Origin: DASWKG01 sp036396755
Lineage (GTDB): Bacteria; Actinomycetota; UBA4738; CALAEC01
Length of the DNA stretch: 46,779 bases
Direction: 5' to 3'
Assembly: GCA_036396755.1 (NCBI GenBank)
Contig: DASWKG010000031.1
Location: 1 to 46,779 of the forward strand
Both the position numbers and the translations under genes were made by a program. Under the pieces are notes generated by a model, which saw only the letters and a list, made by a program, of their open reading frames with translations, did not search any database and was not told where the DNA came from. Shown here in pieces: positions 23,171-30,467 of this stretch. How positions within the stretch are numbered: the stretch's first letter is position 1; the number at the start of each line of letters is the position of its first letter.

Positions 23171-23186
23171 CTCTTCCGGGGTCGCC

Positions 23187-23192
23187 TATCAT
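23187..23192 (+). promoter_or_regulatory. Leaderless -10 element of paaC
   Basis: TATCAT, then 7 nt, then ATG 23200. There is no ribosome-binding site before paaC, so a leaderless transcript starting at or near the ATG is likely. Confidence 0.5.
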
Positions 23193-23199
23193 TGAGCCG

Positions 23200-24063
23200 A
23201 TGCCGGATCCTCGCGTGGCGCTCCTCCTCTCGCTCGCCGACGACGAGCTCGTCATCGGCCACCGACATTCGGAGTGGACCGGCTGGGCGCCGCACCTCGA
23301 GGAGGATCTCGCCTTCTCGTCGATCGCGCAGGACGAGATCGCGCACGCGCGGCTGCTGTACGAGCTTGCGGAGCCGCTGATGGGGAAGGGTGCCGACGAG
23401 CTCGCGCTCGGACGCGGGCCCGACGACTACCGTCACGCGGTGATCTGCGAGCGGTCGAACGGCGACTGGGGGTACACGGTCGCGCGGCAGTACCTCTACG
23501 ACACCGCCGACGACGTGCGGCTCGACGCGCTCGAGTCGTCGTCGTTCAAGGAGCTGGCCGACGCGGTGCGCACGATCCGGCTCGAGGAGCGCTACCACCT
23601 CGAGCACGCGCGGCTCTGGTTCGGCCGGCTGGCCCAGGGCCCGATGCAGGCGCGCGAGAAGCTGGCCCGCGGGCTGGAGCAGGCGATCCCCGAGGCGATG
23701 GCGATCTTCGAGGCGCTCCCCGAGGAAGAGGCCCTGCGCGGGACGGGCGTCCAGCCGCGCTCGTCCGAGGAGCTGCTCGGCGTATGGCTCGAGCGGCTCG
23801 GCGCCGACCTCGAGTCCGTGTCGCTCGACTACGTGCTCACGCGCCATTCGCCGGTCGGGGAGCTGGTGCCGACCTCCTCCGGCGAGGCCGAGACCGGCCC
23901 GACGCTCGAGGTGCCGGGGGTCGAGCGGCGCGACGGGCGCTGGGTGCACGTCGGCGCGTTCGCCGGCGCCGGCGGCCGCCGCGGGAAGCACACCGCCGAC
24001 TTCACCGCGCTGTGGGAGGAGATGACCGGCCTCTACCGTGCGATGCCGGGGGCGACGTGGTGA
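23200..24063 (+). CDS. paaC: 1,2-phenylacetyl-CoA epoxidase structural subunit
   Basis: 287 residues. DDELVIGHRHSEWTGWAPHL and AFSSIAQDEIAHARLLYELA are classic PaaC segments, with RLEERYHLEHARLW later. PaaC is the catalytically inactive ferritin-like partner of PaaA. Because a terminator precedes it, it probably has its own promoter (TATCAT, 7 nt before the ATG). It overlaps paaD by 4 nt (GTGA). Confidence 0.95.
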   Translation: MPDPRVALLLSLADDELVIGHRHSEWTGWAPHLEEDLAFSSIAQDEIAHARLLYELAEPLMGKGADELALGRGPDDYRHAVICERSNGDWGYTVARQYLYDTADDVRLDALESSSFKELADAVRTIRLEERYHLEHARLWFGRLAQGPMQAREKLARGLEQAIPEAMAIFEALPEEEALRGTGVQPRSSEELLGVWLERLGADLESVSLDYVLTRHSPVGELVPTSSGEAETGPTLEVPGVERRDGRWVHVGAFAGAGGRRGKHTADFTALWEEMTGLYRAMPGATW

Positions 24064-24566
24064 CCTCGACGAGGGCGGTCGAGGATCGCGTCCTCGAGGC
24101 GCTGACCGCCGTCATGGACCCCGAGATCCCCACCTGCTCGATCGTCGACCTCGGCATGGTCGAGCGGATCGAGGTGACCGGCGAGGGCATCCTCGTCGAC
24201 CTCCTGCCGACGTTCATCGGGTGCCCGGCCAAGGACGTGATCGGCGAGGACGCTCTCCGCGCCGTGACCACCGCCGCGGACGGCGCGTCGGTTCGGGTCC
24301 GCTTCGTCTACGACCCGCCGTGGACCACCGCGCGCATCACCGAGCGCGGGAAGGCGTCGCTCCACGAGTACGGCATCTCGCCGCACTGGGGGGGCGGGCC
24401 GCCGAGGCCGGTCGTGGTCCCGCTGCTCTCTCGCTCGGGCATCGCCTGCCCGTACTGCGGGTCCGGCGACACGGCGATGGAGTCGGCCTTCGGACCGACC
24501 CCATGCCGTGCCGCGCACTACTGTCGCTCGTGCCGCAACGCCTTCGAGGGCTTCAAGGAGAAGTAG
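24060..24566 (+). CDS. paaD: PaaD, Fe-S maturation factor for the phenylacetyl-CoA epoxidase
   Basis: 168 residues from GTG 24060, overlapping paaC. The N-terminal MIP18/DUF59 domain (VMDPEIPTCSIVDLGMVERI, then IGCPAKDV) is joined to a C-terminal zinc ribbon (CPYCGS, PCRAAHYCRSCRNAFEGFK). Such proteins help assemble or repair the Fe-S centre of the PaaE reductase. No paaE follows; the next gene is on the other strand with a 14-bp overlap, so the reductase must be encoded elsewhere. Confidence 0.93.
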   Translation: MTSTRAVEDRVLEALTAVMDPEIPTCSIVDLGMVERIEVTGEGILVDLLPTFIGCPAKDVIGEDALRAVTTAADGASVRVRFVYDPPWTTARITERGKASLHEYGISPHWGGGPPRPVVVPLLSRSGIACPYCGSGDTAMESAFGPTPCRAAHYCRSCRNAFEGFKEK

Positions 24567-25086
24567 CCGACGACGCGTTCAGGCGGATGAGCCAAAGCAG
24601 GCCCAGGCCCAGCAGGCCCGCGGCGATCAGGAAGAGCCCGACCCCCAGACCCAGCTCGGCGAGGTGGAACGCGAGCGCCGAGGAGAGCAGCGCCGACCGA
24701 AGCGTCACCGCCTGGAGCGCGACGGTTCGAAGTGGGTTGGGCACGGGGTTGCCGGCCTCGTCGAGCAGCGCCGCGGTCTCGTCGCTGGTGCCCGCGGGGT
24801 CGTCGGGGTTGTCGGCGCTCATGTACCGGCCGAGCTCGGCGTAGCTCAGGCCCCCGGTCGCCTCGAGCGCGTGCTTCTGGATGACGTCGGCCATCGCGTG
24901 CGCCGTGGTGTGATCGGTGACCGGTGTGTTAGGGATCTCAGCGTCCTCGGTCGTGACGATCTTCTCGGCGGCGAGCTTGTCCTTCGCCTCGTTCCGCCCG
25001 GTGATGGACTGGCTCATCGCGTATACGCCGCCGGCCATCAGGCCAACCGACATGAGAGCCAGCCCCACGAAGAGTAACCGTTTCAT
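24553..25086 (-). CDS. Membrane protein with two terminal TM segments, unknown function
   Basis: 177 residues from ATG 25086 (GTG 25095 possible). One membrane segment near the N terminus (LLFVGLALMSVGLMAGGVYA) and one near the C terminus (about 145-167, LGVGLFLIAAGLLGLGLLWL) flank an external loop of ~110 residues rich in Asp, Thr and Ala. The loop contains HTTAHAMADVIQKHALEATG and SYAELGRYM. I do not recognise the family. The 3' end overlaps paaD convergently. A hairpin at 25098-25125 separates it from the CHRD gene upstream. Confidence 0.7.
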   Translation of the reverse strand: MKRLLFVGLALMSVGLMAGGVYAMSQSITGRNEAKDKLAAEKIVTTEDAEIPNTPVTDHTTAHAMADVIQKHALEATGGLSYAELGRYMSADNPDDPAGTSDETAALLDEAGNPVPNPLRTVALQAVTLRSALLSSALAFHLAELGLGVGLFLIAAGLLGLGLLWLIRLNASSATSP

Positions 25087-25097
25087 CACTCCCACCC

Positions 25098-25125
25098 CCC
25101 CTGGGCCGTTCGGGCGGCCCAGGGG
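25098..25125 (-). terminator. Hairpin between CHRD gene and downstream membrane gene
   Basis: A 10-bp perfect stem, CCCCTGGGCC with GGCCCAGGGG, around an 8-nt loop. It lies just before the ribosome-binding region of the 25086 gene, so it may be a terminator or a structure that affects its translation. Confidence 0.6.
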
Positions 25126-25200
25126 CGATGGTAGTCTCCTGAGGCGGCTCGCGCCGCAACGCGGGCGAGATTCGAGGAGAAGTGGCCCGCGGCTGAAGCC

Positions 25201-25713
25201 CTAGTCGATCTGCCCCCTGATCTCGCCGCCGGGGAAGGTCGGGGTGTGCACGTTCGCGTAGGCGATACCCGCACGCATCGCGTCGATGATCTCCGCGATC
25301 TCGCCTGCCGCGATCCCCTGAGCGCCCGGACCCACGACGTCCGACGCGTCGATGGTGCCGGTCACCGTGCCCGCGGGCGGGCATGCCGAGACGCCGGGAG
25401 GGGTCGGGGGGCTGGCCAGGTTGCTGCAGAGCCACACCGAGACGCCGCCGTTCACGCCTTCCTGGCCGAAGTGGATGTGGGCCTGCGTGGGCACCGCGCT
25501 CAGGTCCGCGTAGGACAGCTCGTACTCGAGCATCGTCCCGGTCTTGTCGAGCTTGGCGCGGAACTCGCCGCCGCCCGTCGTCGAGACGGCCGGCACCTCC
25601 TCGTAGCCGTTCAGGCGGGCCTTGAAGTCCTTCTCCCCACCCGCGCGGGCGGGGATGGCGAGCAGCCCCAGCAGCGCGAGCGGGGCCACCAGCAGGGCGA
25701 TCTTCCGGCTCAT
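25201..25713 (-). CDS. Secreted CHRD-domain protein
   Basis: 170 residues from ATG 25713, with AAAGGAGG upstream. A signal peptide (MSRKIALLVAPLALLGLLAI-PARA) is followed by a CHRD domain: FKARLNGYEEVPAVSTTGGG, then EFRAK, LEYELSYADL, QAHIHFGQEGVNGGVSVWLC and AYANVHTPTFPGGEIRGQ. CHRD domains are beta-rich extracellular modules of unclear biochemical role. The DUF2269-like gene ends 17 bp upstream on the same strand. Confidence 0.9.
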   Translation of the reverse strand: MSRKIALLVAPLALLGLLAIPARAGGEKDFKARLNGYEEVPAVSTTGGGEFRAKLDKTGTMLEYELSYADLSAVPTQAHIHFGQEGVNGGVSVWLCSNLASPPTPPGVSACPPAGTVTGTIDASDVVGPGAQGIAAGEIAEIIDAMRAGIAYANVHTPTFPGGEIRGQID

Positions 25714-25730
25714 GTTCGAGCCTCCTTTCC

Positions 25731-26186
25731 TCAGAGGGTCGGCTTCGTGACCATCAGGAAGACGATGGTCAGGACGAGGACGGTGAGCCCGATGCCCACC
25801 GCCCTGGCGCGATCCGCCAGCGCCCGATACGCGGGCGACGCCGGCCCTTCACTCTCCAACAGATCGTTCTGGCGCCGAAGGATCGGCGCGTAGAGGAGGA
25901 TCCCACCGAGCACCGCGGCCGCGTAGAGCACGAGGGCCGTGAGGATCCAGAAGTCGGTGATGTCGTAGGGGCTGATGAACACCATCCAGATGCCGGTCAC
26001 GAGCAGCAGCCCGTAGGCGGGGTTCGCGAGGCTCCGGTCCAGCGTCTTGACGACCCCCAGCGCGAACCGCTCGTGCTCCGGCTGGTTCGCCGATCGCGCC
26101 ATGATGAGCCCGTAGGTGAGGTTGGTGCCCACCGCGACGATCGCCGAGACGACGTGTGCGAACTTGACCCCCTCGAACAGCGTCAC
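25731..26186 (-). CDS. DUF2269-like integral membrane protein
   Basis: 151 residues from GTG 26186, 2 nt after the hydratase stop, with GGGAAGG as ribosome site. Four membrane segments are visible: FAHVVSAIVAVGTNLTYGLI, AYGLLLVTGIWMVF, WILTALVLYAAAVLGGILLY and VGIGLTVLVLTIVFLMV. The conserved early His and the pattern match small DUF2269-type proteins. Function is unknown. Coupling to the hydratase/thioesterase pair may be incidental. Confidence 0.75.
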   Translation of the reverse strand: MTLFEGVKFAHVVSAIVAVGTNLTYGLIMARSANQPEHERFALGVVKTLDRSLANPAYGLLLVTGIWMVFISPYDITDFWILTALVLYAAAVLGGILLYAPILRRQNDLLESEGPASPAYRALADRARAVGIGLTVLVLTIVFLMVTKPTL

Positions 26187-26188
26187 CG

Positions 26189-26983
26189 CTACCTTCCCTG
26201 GAACTTCGGATCGCGCTTCTGGACGAAGGCCGACACGCCCTCGAGATGGTCCTCGGTCCGCGCCATACGCTCCTGCGCCTTGGCCTCGCGGGCGAGCGCC
26301 TCGTGCAGGTCGAGCGTCAGCGCCTCGAGCAGGAGCGCCCGCGTCTCGGCGATCGCGGCCGTCGGCATCGCGGCGAGCCGCTCGGCCTCGGCGCGGAGGT
26401 CCGCCTCGAACGAGGCCGCCGGGAGCACCCGGCTCACGAGGCCGATCCGCTCGGCGATCGCCGCGTCGATCAGATCCCCGGTCATGGAGAGCTCGAGCGC
26501 CTTCGCGTAGCCCACGGCGCGGGGAAGGAAGAACGTGCCGCCGGAGTCGGGCACCAGCCCGATCTTCACGAACGCCTGCGTGAAGCGGGCGGTGTCGCTC
26601 GCGAGCCGCAGGTCGCATGCCATGGCGAGCGAGAGGCCCGCGCCCGCGGCCACGCCGTTGACGCCGGCGATCACCGGCTTCGGCGTCTCCATGATCTGGG
26701 GGATCAGCCGGTGGTAGGTGTCGGCGAGGTGCGCCTGGATGTCGGGGCGGTCGCCGGCGGCGTACCGCTCCTCGAACTCCGAGAGGTCCTGCCCCGAGCA
26801 GAAGCCGCGCCCCTCCCCGGTGATCACCACGCAGCGAACGCCGGCGTCGGCCTTGATCTCGTCGAGCGCGTCGGACAGCTCGTGGCTCATCGTCGCGGTC
26901 AGCGCGTTCAGCTTCTCGGGACGATTCAGCCGCAGCCAGGCGACGGATCCCTCCCGATCGAAACGGATCTGCTCGTACGTCAT
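26189..26983 (-). CDS. paaG: Enoyl-CoA hydratase/isomerase, probably PaaG-type
   Basis: 264 residues from ATG 26983 with GAGGAGG before it. Crotonase-fold marks include RPEKLNALTATM, the oxyanion-hole segment GRGFCSGQDLSEF, NGVAAGAGLSLAMACD and IGLVPDSGGTFFLPRAVGYA. The Asp in VPDSGGT and the overall pattern resemble PaaG, which isomerises ring-1,2-epoxyphenylacetyl-CoA to the oxepin-CoA, and paaABCD nearby supports this. A general short-chain enoyl-CoA hydratase remains possible. Its start overlaps the thioesterase stop (ATGA). Confidence 0.85.
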   Translation of the reverse strand: MTYEQIRFDREGSVAWLRLNRPEKLNALTATMSHELSDALDEIKADAGVRCVVITGEGRGFCSGQDLSEFEERYAAGDRPDIQAHLADTYHRLIPQIMETPKPVIAGVNGVAAGAGLSLAMACDLRLASDTARFTQAFVKIGLVPDSGGTFFLPRAVGYAKALELSMTGDLIDAAIAERIGLVSRVLPAASFEADLRAEAERLAAMPTAAIAETRALLLEALTLDLHEALAREAKAQERMARTEDHLEGVSAFVQKRDPKFQGR

Positions 26984-27378
26984 GCGTCCTCCTCTTCGTC
27001 CGTGAATCGTCCCGCCTCGATGTAGCGCTGGACGACCGTCGCGGTGCCGACGCGGCCGCCCGGCCCATCGACCACGACGTCCGTCGTGCACTCCCGGTCG
27101 TCGATCGCCGACAGCTGCGCGGTGACCGTGAGTCGGTCGCCCGTCCTGGCCGGACGTTCGTGGAGGACCGAGACCGAGTACCCGGTCGCGTCCTCGTTCG
27201 GTCCGAAGTGCGGCTCGATCAGCATGCGAGCGGCCTCCTCGGCGTGGCGGACCATCCAGGCGGTCGCGTAGAGCGGGTGGATCCGGCGGCCGCCGAGGTC
27301 GACCAGCATCTCGTCGGTGACGGTGACCTCGAGGGACGCCTCGTCTCCGACCACGGGCTTCGTTCGGTCCACGATCAC
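26980..27378 (-). CDS. Hotdog-fold thioesterase (FlK/PaaI-like)
   Basis: 132 residues if started at GTG 27378. GTG 27408 and GTG 27372 are alternatives; 27408 would overlap the divergent chrA start. Key segments: VTDEMLVDLGGRRIHPLYAT, AWMVRHAEEAARMLIEPHFG and VSVLHERPARTGDRLTVTAQ, typical of single hotdog thioesterases. It probably releases CoA from a thioester that leaks from, or dead-ends in, phenylacetate degradation. It is translationally coupled to the PaaG-like gene. Confidence 0.75.
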   Translation of the reverse strand: MIVDRTKPVVGDEASLEVTVTDEMLVDLGGRRIHPLYATAWMVRHAEEAARMLIEPHFGPNEDATGYSVSVLHERPARTGDRLTVTAQLSAIDDRECTTDVVVDGPGGRVGTATVVQRYIEAGRFTDEEEDA

Positions 27379-27381
27379 CGC

Positions 27382-27391
27382 ATCGTACGCT
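27382..27391. promoter_or_regulatory. Overlapping divergent -10 elements (thioesterase / chrA)
   Basis: TACGCT on plus (27386-27391) lies 7 nt before the chrA ATG. TACGAT on minus (27387-27382) lies 3 nt before GTG 27378 and 9 nt before GTG 27372. They share the GTA core, so the two leaderless promoters would exclude each other. Confidence 0.5.
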
Positions 27392-27398
27392 TCGTCGG

Positions 27399-28592
27399 AT
27401 GACGGCACCCGGGGGCCCGCCGCGCGAGTCGCTGGCCCGCCTGTTCCTGCGCTTCCTGCGCTTCGGGGCGCTGGCCTGGGGTGGGCCGGTGGCGCAGATC
27501 GCGATGATCCGCCGCGAGCTGGTCGAGGAGGAGCGGTGGATCTCGCGAGAGCGGTTCAACCGCGTCCTCGCCGTGTACCAGGCGCTGCCGGGGCCGGAGG
27601 CGCACGAGCTGTGCGTGTACTTCGGTCACCTCGCGCGCGGCCGCTTGGGCGGACTCCTCGCGGGCCTCGGCTTCATGCTCCCGGGGTTCATGCTCATCCT
27701 CGGCCTCGCGTGGGGCTACGTTCGCCACGGGATCGCGGGGATCGCACCCGACGGCCTCTTCTACGGCTTCCAGGCGGCGGTGCTCGCGCTCGTCGTCCGG
27801 GGCGTGGTCACGATCGGGCGCCACGCGCTCACCGGGCCCTTGCTGTGGGCCATCGCACTCGCCACGTTCGCGGGACAGCTGGCCGGTGCCCACGTGGCCG
27901 TGCTGCTCGTCGCGGCCGGCATGGTGCTCGCCGCGGTCCGGGCGCGGTGGCTGCCGGTCGCGGTGCTCGTGGCCGCGGCCTCCGTATGCGCCGTGCTCCT
28001 CGTGCCGGGCCTTCGCGAGCGGGGAGATGCCACCGCGGCGATGGGCGTCCTGGCGACGGAGGGCCCGTCGCTGCTGCGCTTGTTCGTCGCGGGCCTCATG
28101 GCCGGGCTGCTCACGTTCGGCGGTGCGTACACCTCGATCCCGCTCCTTCGGAACGAGGCGGTGGTGCGGGGTGGGTGGGTGACCGACACCCAGTTCCTCG
28201 ACGGGATCGCGTTGACGGGGGTTCTCCCGGCCCCGCTCATCATCTTCGGGACGTTCATCGGCTACCTGGCGGGCGGCTTCGACGGGGCGATCGCGCTCAC
28301 CGCCGGGATCTTCCTGCCCGCGTTCGCCTTCACCCTTGTGGGGCACCGCCATCTCGAGCGGATCGTCGACGAGCCTCGGCTCCAAGCGTTCCTCGACGGC
28401 GTCACGGGGGGCGTCGTCGGGGTGATCGCCGCGACCGCCGTCGAGCTGGCCCCCGACTCGGTCCCCGACGTCCCTGCGGCCGTGCTCGGTGCGTTCGCCC
28501 TCGCGATCCTTCTCCGGTGGCGATCGAGGGCGGCGATCCCGGCGGTCGTGCTCGCCGCCGGCGCCGCCGGGATGCTGCTCCGCGCCGTCTGA
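27399..28592 (+). CDS. chrA: Chromate transporter, two-domain CHR family
   Basis: 397 residues with about 10-12 membrane segments arranged as two CHR halves. The first half starts FLRFLRFGALAWGGPVAQIA and contains VYQALPGPEAHELCVYFGHL. The second has GLLTFGGAYTSIPLLRNEAV and LDGIALTGVLPAPLIIFGTF. The paired FG-(A/G)-x-x-GGP and LPGP/LPAP motifs are diagnostic. It is a proton-linked anion exporter that confers chromate resistance where tested. A leaderless start is likely (TACGCT, 7 nt before ATG). Confidence 0.92.
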   Translation: MTAPGGPPRESLARLFLRFLRFGALAWGGPVAQIAMIRRELVEEERWISRERFNRVLAVYQALPGPEAHELCVYFGHLARGRLGGLLAGLGFMLPGFMLILGLAWGYVRHGIAGIAPDGLFYGFQAAVLALVVRGVVTIGRHALTGPLLWAIALATFAGQLAGAHVAVLLVAAGMVLAAVRARWLPVAVLVAAASVCAVLLVPGLRERGDATAAMGVLATEGPSLLRLFVAGLMAGLLTFGGAYTSIPLLRNEAVVRGGWVTDTQFLDGIALTGVLPAPLIIFGTFIGYLAGGFDGAIALTAGIFLPAFAFTLVGHRHLERIVDEPRLQAFLDGVTGGVVGVIAATAVELAPDSVPDVPAAVLGAFALAILLRWRSRAAIPAVVLAAGAAGMLLRAV

Positions 28593-28650
28593 ACGCTCTC
28601 GATGGTGACCGCGGCGGTGGCTTTGCGGCCCGCCCGGCGGTAGAGTTCGC

Positions 28651-28742
28651 CTCGCAGGGGAGCCCGGTGGCACCGGGCTGAGAGGCCGGCTCGAAGCCGG
28701 CGACCCTCGAACCTGATCCGGGTAATGCCGGCGGAGGGAGGC
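28651..28742 (+). ncRNA. TPP riboswitch (THI element)
   Basis: All conserved parts are present in order: GGGGAGCCCGG, GGGCTGAGAGGCC, a variable P3 hairpin (GCCGGCTCGAAGCCGGC), GACCCTCGAACCTGATCCGGG, TAATGCCGGCGGAGGGAGGC. The last segment holds the ribosome site GGAGGGAGG just before GTG 28746, so thiamine pyrophosphate should act by hiding the ribosome site. Confidence 0.97.
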
Positions 28743-28745
28743 ATC

Positions 28746-30104
28746 GTGGCGGCCATCACCAAGCGAGGGGGCGCGGCTCCCGCGTGGGGCATCGAGCCGG
28801 TGCCAGACGGGCTCCGGCGCCTCTCGGGGCTCGACTTCGCAGTGTTGTGGGGCGACCTGGCGGCGGGGCTCCTGGTCGTGGTCGCCGGCGCGCTGCTCGT
28901 TCCCGGGCTCGGCCTCCCGCTGGCGCTGCTCGCGATCGTGGTGGGCTCCGCCCTCGGGTGCATCCCATTGGCGCTGGTCGGAGTGGCCGGCGCTCGTGAG
29001 GGCGTGCCGACGATGAGGCTGCTGCGCCCCGTGCTCGGGACGCGCGGCTCGCTGGCGCCGACGGCGCTGAACGTGGCCCAGCTCATCGGGTGGACCTCCT
29101 TCGAGCTCTGGGCCATGGCGCTGATCGCCGCGCGCGTCACGGGCCCGATCCTCGGGGTCGAGTCCTTCTGGATCTGGCTCGCGGTCGCGACCGTCATCTG
29201 CCTGCTCCTCTCCCTGGGTGGCCCGGTCCTGGTGGTCCGCGCGTGGATGGAGCGATTCGGGGTGTGGGTGATCGCCGGCGTCGCCGCGTGGATCACGTAC
29301 CGGATCCTCGCGGAGGCCGACCTCGGTGCGTTGTGGTCGCGGCCGGGGAAGGGAGGATTCCCCTCCTTCTGGGTCGGCGTCGACCTCGTGATCGCCCTGC
29401 CCGTGTCGTGGATCCCGCTCGTCGCCGACTACAGCCGGTTCGCGAGGCGCGGCGTGTCGTCGGCCGCGGGCACGTACGTCGGATACCTGGTGGCGAACGT
29501 CTGGTTCTATGCGATCGGGGCGCTGCTGGTGCTCACCGCGGGGGTCGCGCCGGGACCGGCGTCGGTGGGGGAGGGCATCCTCACCCTCGCGGGCGGCGCG
29601 GTCGTCCTTCTGGCGCTCCTCGTCGGCGAGACCGACGAGGCGTTCGCCGACGTGTACTCGGCGGCCGTCTCGGTGCAGAACGCCGCGCCGCGGCTGCGGC
29701 AGCGCACCCTCGTGGTCGCGGTCTCCGCCGTCGGCGCCGCGCTCGCGGCATGGCTCTTCGGCCAGCCCGACGAGGGCGTCGCCACCTACGAGAGCTTCCT
29801 GTTCCTCCTCGGCTCGATCTTCGTCCCCCTCGCCGGGGTGTTCGTGGCCGACTACTTCCTCCTGCGGAACCGAGCCGAGGCAGGCGGCGTCCGCCTCGGC
29901 GCGCTCGCGGGGTGGGTCCTGGGGTTCGCGGCGTTCCAGCTCGTGTTCCCCACCGGCCCGGGCTGGTGGACCGATCTCGTCGCCGGGGTTCCCGGCGTGC
30001 CGCTCGGCGGCGGCGACCTCTCCGCGAGCGTCGTGGCCTTCGGCGTGGCGGCGCTGGCGACGCTCGCGCTCGGCCGGCTCAGGCGGCCGGCGGCGGCGCG
30101 GTGA
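28746..30104 (+). CDS. cytX: CytX-like NCS1 transporter for a thiamine precursor
   Basis: 452 residues from GTG 28746, placed right after the riboswitch ribosome site; an in-frame ATG at 28725 lies inside the riboswitch. About 12 membrane segments are present. The N terminus (LRRLSGLDFAVLWGDLAAGL), NVAQLIGWTSFELWAMALIA and SWIPLVADYSRFARR match the NCS1/CytX branch that imports hydroxymethylpyrimidine. Control by the TPP riboswitch supports this substrate. The last 26 bp overlap the convergent cupin gene. Confidence 0.92.
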   Translation: MAAITKRGGAAPAWGIEPVPDGLRRLSGLDFAVLWGDLAAGLLVVVAGALLVPGLGLPLALLAIVVGSALGCIPLALVGVAGAREGVPTMRLLRPVLGTRGSLAPTALNVAQLIGWTSFELWAMALIAARVTGPILGVESFWIWLAVATVICLLLSLGGPVLVVRAWMERFGVWVIAGVAAWITYRILAEADLGALWSRPGKGGFPSFWVGVDLVIALPVSWIPLVADYSRFARRGVSSAAGTYVGYLVANVWFYAIGALLVLTAGVAPGPASVGEGILTLAGGAVVLLALLVGETDEAFADVYSAAVSVQNAAPRLRQRTLVVAVSAVGAALAAWLFGQPDEGVATYESFLFLLGSIFVPLAGVFVADYFLLRNRAEAGGVRLGALAGWVLGFAAFQLVFPTGPGWWTDLVAGVPGVPLGGGDLSASVVAFGVAALATLALGRLRRPAAAR

Positions 30105-30402
30105 CGAGCAGCACGACGAGGGGGTCCATCGACGCGTTCGTCAGGGTGAGCTTGGCGCCCGCGTGGACCAGGGCCACGCCCCACTGCGTGAGCCGCCGCC
30201 GTTTCCGGTCGACGAGCAGGACGCCCTCGCCGGCCACGATCGTGACCATCGCGTCGGACGCCGGGTCGGAGACCGGCCCGTAGGTCTGGTTGCGGTCGAG
30301 GCACACGACCTGGCTCCACATCCGGGCCGACTCGAAGATCGTCGCCTTCTTCGGTCCCTCGGGGTCGAAGTGCACGTAGTCGCTGATGTTGGTGCTCTCC
30401 AT
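30079..30402 (-). CDS. Small cupin-domain protein
   Basis: 107 residues. A single predicted beta barrel contains VSDPASDAMVTIVAGEGVLL, VDRKRRRLTQWGVALVHAGA and LTLTNASMDPLVVLLVTAPP, the pattern of one-domain cupins with the usual G-x5-G/A turn spacing. The metal-binding His set is mostly absent, so catalysis is doubtful and a sensing or binding role is possible. It starts ATG 30402, 7 nt after a TACGCT -10 element, with no ribosome site. Confidence 0.7.
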   Translation of the reverse strand: MESTNISDYVHFDPEGPKKATIFESARMWSQVVCLDRNQTYGPVSDPASDAMVTIVAGEGVLLVDRKRRRLTQWGVALVHAGAKLTLTNASMDPLVVLLVTAPPPAA

Positions 30403-30409
30403 GGCGCAG

Positions 30410-30415
30410 AGCGTA
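30410..30415 (-). promoter_or_regulatory. Leaderless -10 element of the cupin gene
   Basis: TACGCT on the minus strand, 7 nt before ATG 30402. Hexamer and spacing are identical to those before chrA. Confidence 0.5.
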
Positions 30416-30467
30416 CACTGCCGTTTCGTCCGGAACGCCGCCGCCCGCACCGACCGTGGAGGTCACC

